NCBI GenBank assembly: GCA_022837595.1 | Contig: JALHFX010000082.1 | Coordinates: 1 to 9,768, forward strand | From: Propionibacterium sp. | Lineage (GTDB): Bacteria; Actinomycetota; Actinomycetes; Propionibacteriales; Propionibacteriaceae | Reading direction: 5' to 3' | Length of the DNA stretch: 9,768 bases | In this document: positions 6,151-9,768 of the stretch, piece by piece | Layout of the letters: each line of letters starts with the position of its first letter | Numbering within the stretch: the stretch's first letter is position 1 | Translations under genes and position numbers: made by a program | The notes under the pieces: model-generated | Seen by the model: only the letters and a program-made list of their open reading frames with translations | The model's database searches: none | Told to the model about the DNA's origin: nothing

Positions 6151-8058
6151 TTAGAAGTTCACGCCGACGACGACCGATGCAAAGTCCCGGTCACGGAACG
6201 TGTCGTACTTTGCGTCACGGTTGAATCGGTTGTAGCTGAAGTCGACGTAGTATTTGTTGAGGTAGTCGAAGCCCGCGCCAACGCCCAGAATCTTCCGGTC
6301 CTCCACGAACAGGTTGTCTGCGGCGTAGCCTTTGACGTCATGCGACCAGAAGATGCGGGGTTTGAAATTCACCCCGGCAAACACACCCGGATAGCTGAAG
6401 GTGGCTTGCAGGCGATAGCCCCAGGCATTCTTGGTTGCAAAGCCTTCGTTCTCGCAGTACGTCGGATCAGCGTTGCCCGTTGCCGCGCAGGCGAGGCCAC
6501 TACCACTGTGCGCAGCCTGGCCAAAGACGAAGGCGCGGCCATAGCGTCGTTCGGTGTCTGCGTCGCCAATCCCGGACCAGCGCTGGTAAACCACTTCGCC
6601 AAGCAGGCTCACGGATTCGGCACCCATCACACGGGGAAAGATCTTGAGCGTGTTGAGCTGGACCTGCGTCTTGTCCTTGAGCTCATAGCCGGTATAAAGA
6701 GTGCCCTCGCCGCGGGGCACCCCGGCCAGGAAGCCGAGCGGGCCAGCGCCGTTCGAAGCACCACGGAGCAGATCCAGGCCATTGAGTTGCACGGGGATAT
6801 CCTGAGTGTGGCTGACTTCACCGAAAACCGACCAGCCCGAAACTGTTGTGGAGAAACTCAGGCCAAACGCTTTGATGTCCTCGGCCGACCAGTCCCATGC
6901 GTACTGCATGCCGAACGTCGGCAATGGTGGTGTCCGGTTGGCGCCCGCAAAAGCTGAGGGGAGCGCGCTGGGATCCAACAGCACGCTGATCACCGGCGAG
7001 CGCTGGTGATAATTCACGTAGTACGCGCCGAACTCGGTCGACAGCTCCGGCGAGAAATAGCGCGCCGCAATACCCCACTGACCAGAATCACCCGGCTCGA
7101 TATCGCCCGCATTGCCGAGAACACCCGTCGTACCCGCCCCCAACGGTCCAGCCCCCACCGGAATTCCGTTGTAAACCTGTTGATCCGTGAAAGCCGCGAG
7201 CGGTCCAGCCGGCACGTTCACGCCGGCATCCGCGCAGTTATAGACGTCGGAAATGGACCAGTAGGTGCCACAGCCATCCAGCACGTTCTTCCGCCAACGA
7301 AGCTGGTAGAAACCCTCGACGCTCATGTTGTCCGTCACGCCAAGGTTGGCGGAAATCTGCGGGATGGGCAGCAGAACTTCCTTCACCTGCGTGCCCGGAC
7401 GGCGCGCAGCCGACAAGTCGAACGCACCATATGCATTGATACCCGGGGTAAAGAGGCTTTCCCCCCAGTTGACCACGTGGTTACCCAGTTTCACGGTGAG
7501 CGGGTTGTTCGCGCCAAGCTGCGTGTCCGCAAAGACATACGCGTCTAGCAGTTCAAAGCCCGAGAAGCGCGACAGACGATCGAACTCGCTGTCGTCGAGC
7601 TCGGCGCCGGGCCGGAAGCCATTGGCGGAGTGGCCGTGGCGCACACCACTACCGCTGGTTTCGAAGTCATGCCATGCCTTCGCGCGGAGGAACAACCCTA
7701 CGTTGTCCTTCCTCAGGCTGAGCTCACCGGTCGCCTTGGCGATGGTCGAGAAAATGTCACCCTTCTTGCGATAGTTCAGATTACCGTCGTCATGACTTGA
7801 TCCTCCACGACCGCCATTGCCTGTCATGATGAGGTCCGAGTCTGCATCGCTGGTGCGAAAACTCGTACCCAAGGACATGTTCAGGCCCCAGGTGCCCTCA
7901 ACGCCGTTATCCAGAGCAAAGCTGCCGGCCTGGGCGGCACCGACATGGAAACCACCCCCGATAGCCACCGCAAAGGCCACTGCGGTCGCAAGGCGCGTCC
8001 GCGCAAAACGTGGCAACGGATGGCCCGAGCAATTGCGGCGCTGTGCTTTTTCGTTCAT
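6151..8058 (-). CDS. DUF1302 outer-membrane beta-barrel protein
   Basis: A 635-residue protein with a long signal peptide (basic N-region to residue 22, hydrophobic core at 23-36, cleavage after AQA at 42-44). The mature start, GSFALDNGVEGTWGLNMSLGTSFR, is characteristic of DUF1302. Alternating hydrophobic and polar strands, aromatic girdle residues and a C-terminal VGVNF ending in Phe fit an outer-membrane barrel assembled by BAM. Two close Cys pairs in the mature part (C263/C275 and C524/C535) lie in loop-like sequence and could form disulfides. The likely role is outer-membrane passage of a hydrophobic substrate; homologues cluster with degradation genes, but none is cited here as characterised. 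ATG at 8058 is preceded by GGAG with 7-nt spacing. It is the first gene after the promoter and operator region and appears to lead the four-gene envelope module. Confidence 0.92.
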   Translation of the reverse strand: MNEKAQRRNCSGHPLPRFARTRLATAVAFAVAIGGGFHVGAAQAGSFALDNGVEGTWGLNMSLGTSFRTSDADSDLIMTGNGGRGGSSHDDGNLNYRKKGDIFSTIAKATGELSLRKDNVGLFLRAKAWHDFETSGSGVRHGHSANGFRPGAELDDSEFDRLSRFSGFELLDAYVFADTQLGANNPLTVKLGNHVVNWGESLFTPGINAYGAFDLSAARRPGTQVKEVLLPIPQISANLGVTDNMSVEGFYQLRWRKNVLDGCGTYWSISDVYNCADAGVNVPAGPLAAFTDQQVYNGIPVGAGPLGAGTTGVLGNAGDIEPGDSGQWGIAARYFSPELSTEFGAYYVNYHQRSPVISVLLDPSALPSAFAGANRTPPLPTFGMQYAWDWSAEDIKAFGLSFSTTVSGWSVFGEVSHTQDIPVQLNGLDLLRGASNGAGPLGFLAGVPRGEGTLYTGYELKDKTQVQLNTLKIFPRVMGAESVSLLGEVVYQRWSGIGDADTERRYGRAFVFGQAAHSGSGLACAATGNADPTYCENEGFATKNAWGYRLQATFSYPGVFAGVNFKPRIFWSHDVKGYAADNLFVEDRKILGVGAGFDYLNKYYVDFSYNRFNRDAKYDTFRDRDFASVVVGVNF

Positions 8059-8139
8059 CTCCTCACTCCATTTCGTTATTGCCAGGCAGGAATACTCTGA
8101 TCCCCTGAAGCCCGGACATTGGGTTTCAATTTCCGAGAA

Positions 8140-8166
8140 ACACGCACATCCTCATGTGGGTCGTGT
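8140..8166 (-). promoter_or_regulatory. Hairpin in the DUF1302 leader
   Basis: The leader can form a stem of ACACG/CGTGT and CACAT/ATGTG (10 bp in total), with a 3-nt bulge and a 4-nt loop (8150-8153). It lies about 80 nt upstream of the DUF1302 start and within the predicted 5' untranslated region. No riboswitch class is recognised. It may stabilise the mRNA or be incidental. Confidence 0.4.
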
Positions 8167-8196
8167 GTCTGTTAGGCAGCTCCTCATCAGCCCGAA

Positions 8197-8226
8197 GTCA
8201 TACAAACCGTACAGTCTGTCTGTGAA
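8197..8226 (-). promoter_or_regulatory. Sigma70-like promoter for the envelope module
   Basis: Read on the minus strand, TTCACA (8226-8221; five of six to the -35 consensus) and TATGAC (8202-8197; four of six to the -10 consensus) are 18 nt apart. This sits in the only large gap of the window, upstream of the DUF1302 gene, and would give a leader of about 130 nt. The spacer is filled by a palindrome. The call rests on motif match and position only. Confidence 0.5.
8202..8219. promoter_or_regulatory. Imperfect palindrome, likely TetR-family operator
   Basis: ACAAACCGTACAGTCTGT matches its reverse complement at 14 of 18 positions, with the symmetric core ACAnACnGTACnGTnTGT. Such AC-n-GAC-type inverted half-sites are typical of TetR/AcrR-family repressors. 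It occupies the spacer between the putative -35 and -10, where a bound protein would block RNA polymerase. The regulator gene is not in the window. Confidence 0.55.
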
Positions 8227-8242
8227 AAGATCAGAACAATCC

Positions 8243-8273
8243 CCGTAAAAAGCAGAGGCCCTGTCTCCTGATC
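8243..8273 (-). terminator. Weak terminator-like element after the Rieske ferredoxin gene
   Basis: Downstream of the Rieske gene the transcript contains a short stem (CAGG-GCC-TCTG, one G-U pair) followed by C and five Ts. The stem is only 4 bp, well below a typical intrinsic terminator. It may partly separate the electron-transfer genes from the envelope module promoter, but read-through is quite possible. Confidence 0.25.
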
Positions 8274-8310
8274 GAGCGGCCCATGCAAGCACCGCCCTTC
8301 AGGTCCATCA

Positions 8311-8619
8311 TTACTCGACGAGGAAAACCTCGTCGTTCTCCACTGCAACGATATAAGTCCGTTGCGGCTCGACCGCCGGGAAGGTCAGCGCCTTACCCGA
8401 TTTGATGCAGAACTTGGCGTTATGCCAGGGGCACTCAACCTGACCATCCTCGATCTCACCTTCACATAGCGATGCCTCACCGTGGCTGCAGGTATCGTTG
8501 ATAACGTAGAAATCGCCATCCAGATTGAACACCGCGAGCGGGGGCAAACCCTCAAGCTCGACCCGCAACGACGCCCCAGGAGCGACTTCATCAACCCTGC
8601 AAATTTGCCTCTTGCCCAC
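8311..8619 (-). CDS. Rieske-type 2Fe-2S ferredoxin of an aromatic oxygenase
   Basis: A complete 102-residue Rieske ferredoxin. The cluster ligands are C44 and H46 (CSH) and C63 and H66 (CPWH), with spacing C-X-H-X16-C-X2-H, canonical for the family. Length matches soluble ferredoxins such as those of biphenyl, naphthalene and carbazole dioxygenases, which carry electrons from a reductase to the terminal oxygenase in the cytoplasm. The Pro in CPWH also occurs in several dioxygenase ferredoxins, but the ligand motif alone does not separate dioxygenase from monooxygenase partners. The start is GTG at 8619-8617, chosen because AGGAG lies 7 nt upstream and the protein then begins at the first family-conserved strand. 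It follows the reductase gene by 28 nt. A 252-nt gap with a candidate promoter separates it from the DUF1302 gene downstream. NirD-like proteins are similar but the context argues against that. Confidence 0.93.
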   Translation of the reverse strand: MGKRQICRVDEVAPGASLRVELEGLPPLAVFNLDGDFYVINDTCSHGEASLCEGEIEDGQVECPWHNAKFCIKSGKALTFPAVEPQRTYIVAVENDEVFLVE

Positions 8620-8647
8620 TCTCTAACTCCTTCCTTGTCCTGCAATC

Positions 8648-9664
8648 TCAGAAAAACCGGTCGAAGTGGATCTGGTCCATCGGGACCTTGTGATCCGCCA
8701 CAAGCATGCGAACGACGGCCTCGATCATCACAGGCGGGCCGGCCATGTAGTATTCATAGGCTGCAAGCGGAAGCTCCAGCTTGCTTGGCAGCTGCTCATG
8801 GACAAAGCCTACCTCCCCCGTCCAGCCTTGTTCCTGAGCCAATTCGGTTACCGACACCGCTGGGTGGTAAGACACCCTGCATGCAACGTCCCCCAACATC
8901 GACGGAATATCGGGAATATCCGAGGGCCCTCTGCCGCCATAGAACAGGGACAGGGCTTGCGAGAAGCCCGTATCGCCCCCGGCCGCCCGCAGAATCGACA
9001 ATACCGGGGCAAGTCCGGAACCGCCGGCAATGCCTACGACGGGACGAGCGATCTCCGGGCGGAAGTAAGCCACGCCAAACGGACCATCGATTTCGACCTC
9101 ATCGCCCGCATTCAACTGACTGAACAGGGGACTCACGGCGCCACCCGGCACGGCGCGGATGATGAACTCCCAGAGTCCCTCGTCATTGGCCGTGTTCGAC
9201 ATCGAGTACGCGCGGGTGTGCGGCCCTGCGCCGAGGGTGAGCATCGCGTACTGCCCCGCGACGAACTGGGCCGCGCGCTCCTCGCCCTTGAATGCGATCA
9301 CCCCCATGTCCGGCGTGATCGCACGATACGACTCGAAACGGGCCCGAAACCTCGCGGGCCGAAACGGGCTCTTGTACCGGTCGCCGGTGTGAATCTTGAT
9401 CCGGCAGGGACTGAGCGGCACGCACTGACACGCCAGTCTCTTGCCTTTCTCGCGCTCCTTCGCACGCAGCCCGCCGGCCTCGGGGTAGAGGTCGAGCACC
9501 TCACCTTCCAGCAGCTCGAACTTGCACGACCCGCAAGCGCCCGTGTTGCACTCATAGGCGAGCCCCAGCCCCTCACGCAGGCCGGCACGAAGGATGGTGT
9601 CATCTTCAGCGCACTTGAAGCTCGTTTCTGCCCCCGCAAGGGTGATGTCAAATTGGGTGGTCAT
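8648..9664 (-). CDS. Ferredoxin-NAD(P)H reductase component of a multicomponent oxygenase
   Basis: A 338-residue three-domain reductase. Residues 1-95 are a plant-type 2Fe-2S domain with ligands C39, C44, C47 and C79 (YECNTGACGSC, then LACQC). The FAD domain shows RAYSMSN (151-157), and the NAD(P) domain GIAGGSGLAP (211-220) and YMAGPP near the C-terminus. The ending HFDRFF matches toluene-4-monooxygenase reductase TmoF as I recall it. It would pass electrons from NADH to the Rieske ferredoxin encoded next. Start choice: ATG at 9664 places the first ferredoxin strand at once. Earlier in-frame starts exist at 9697 (ATG, overlapping the upstream stop as ATGA) and 9715 (GTG), but codons 9697-9665 are AT-rich with low GC at third positions, unlike the gene body, so they look like leader. 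No strong Shine-Dalgarno supports any of the three. Confidence 0.92.
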   Translation of the reverse strand: MTTQFDITLAGAETSFKCAEDDTILRAGLREGLGLAYECNTGACGSCKFELLEGEVLDLYPEAGGLRAKEREKGKRLACQCVPLSPCRIKIHTGDRYKSPFRPARFRARFESYRAITPDMGVIAFKGEERAAQFVAGQYAMLTLGAGPHTRAYSMSNTANDEGLWEFIIRAVPGGAVSPLFSQLNAGDEVEIDGPFGVAYFRPEIARPVVGIAGGSGLAPVLSILRAAGGDTGFSQALSLFYGGRGPSDIPDIPSMLGDVACRVSYHPAVSVTELAQEQGWTGEVGFVHEQLPSKLELPLAAYEYYMAGPPVMIEAVVRMLVADHKVPMDQIHFDRFF

Positions 9665-9693
9665 GTCATTTACTAACTTTTCAATAAGTAGAG

Positions 9694-9768
9694 TCATTCC
9701 AGGATATAGCGGCACTCTGGCTGCCTGAAAAATGACTTCACGAGTTCAGGGAGCTTCTGGATGCTGCG
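9694..9768 (-). CDS. C-terminal fragment of an unidentified upstream gene
   Basis: One minus-strand frame stays open from the window edge for 24 codons and stops with TGA at 9696-9694; the other two frames close within 10 codons. Its third positions are about 70% G or C, like the neighbouring genes. The residues include KLPELVKSFFRQPECRY and end in ILE. The stop overlaps an in-frame upstream ATG of the reductase (ATGA), an arrangement common in operons. I do not recognise the protein. An oxygenase subunit would fit the context, but the tail does not match one I know. Confidence 0.5.
   Translation of the reverse strand, partial: RSIQKLPELVKSFFRQPECRYILE

Noticed and set aside
8126..8155. Nine-codon upstream open frame in the DUF1302 leader (minus strand)
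   Set aside because: It has no ribosome site at proper distance, the only GAGGAG being over 20 nt away, and nothing suggests a leader peptide.
8229..8273. GATCAG and CTGATC arms as a long hairpin
   Set aside because: Only six base pairs separated by more than 30 nt; too weak to call a structure.
8666..9676. A 336-codon open frame on the plus strand
   Set aside because: It mirrors the reductase gene, whose cluster ligands and FAD/NAD motifs are unmistakable. The plus-strand translation is Arg/His-rich with no family features.
9665..9715. N-terminal extension of the reductase from GTG 9715 or ATG 9697
   Set aside because: The extra codons are AT-rich with low GC at third positions and precede the first ferredoxin strand. 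The ATGA overlap at 9697 keeps that start possible, so it is noted rather than excluded.
1..9768. Mobile elements, CRISPR, tRNA, rRNA
   Set aside because: No transposase, terminal inverted repeats, spaced direct repeats or structural RNA signatures were seen on either strand.

Overview
The window is one face of a catabolic gene cluster from a high-GC Gram-negative bacterium. The style is that of an aromatic-degrading betaproteobacterium (Rhodocyclales or Burkholderiales), but this is a judgement from gene content, base composition and signal peptides; no taxonomic marker is present. Every supported gene lies on the minus strand, so transcription runs from high to low coordinates. No rRNA, tRNA, CRISPR array, transposase or phage gene was seen.

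Layout in transcription order. (1) 9694-9768: the last 24 codons of an unidentified upstream gene. (2) 8648-9664: an FAD/NAD(P)H reductase with an N-terminal plant-type 2Fe-2S domain. (3) 8311-8619: a small Rieske ferredoxin with a GTG start. Genes 2 and 3 form the electron-transfer half of a multicomponent ring-hydroxylating oxygenase; the oxygenase itself is not in the window. (4) 8059-8310: the largest non-coding gap, holding a sigma70-like promoter with an 18-bp TetR-type imperfect palindrome inside its spacer, followed by a hairpin in the leader. (5) 6151-8058, 4769-6127, 3510-4688 and 1083-3503: a four-gene envelope module, namely a DUF1302 outer-membrane protein, a DUF1329 periplasmic protein, a YCF48-like beta-propeller and an RND/MMPL inner-membrane transporter. 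(6) 222-1034 and 1-99: a 2-oxopent-4-enoate hydratase (DmpE type) and the N-terminus of an acylating acetaldehyde dehydrogenase (DmpF type), the lower meta-cleavage pathway.

How it may work together: the oxygenase system would activate an aromatic or other hydrophobic substrate, and the hydratase and aldehyde dehydrogenase (with an aldolase presumably beyond position 1) would channel the meta-cleavage product to pyruvate and acetyl-CoA. The envelope module between them plausibly moves the hydrophobic substrate or a toxic intermediate across the envelope. Its membership and order can be read directly; its transport role is inferred.

The most notable points are the envelope module embedded in a catabolic operon, the operator-in-promoter upstream of it, an exact 27-bp in-frame tandem duplication in the hydratase next to its metal-binding motif, and a charged helical insert inside the YCF48-like propeller.
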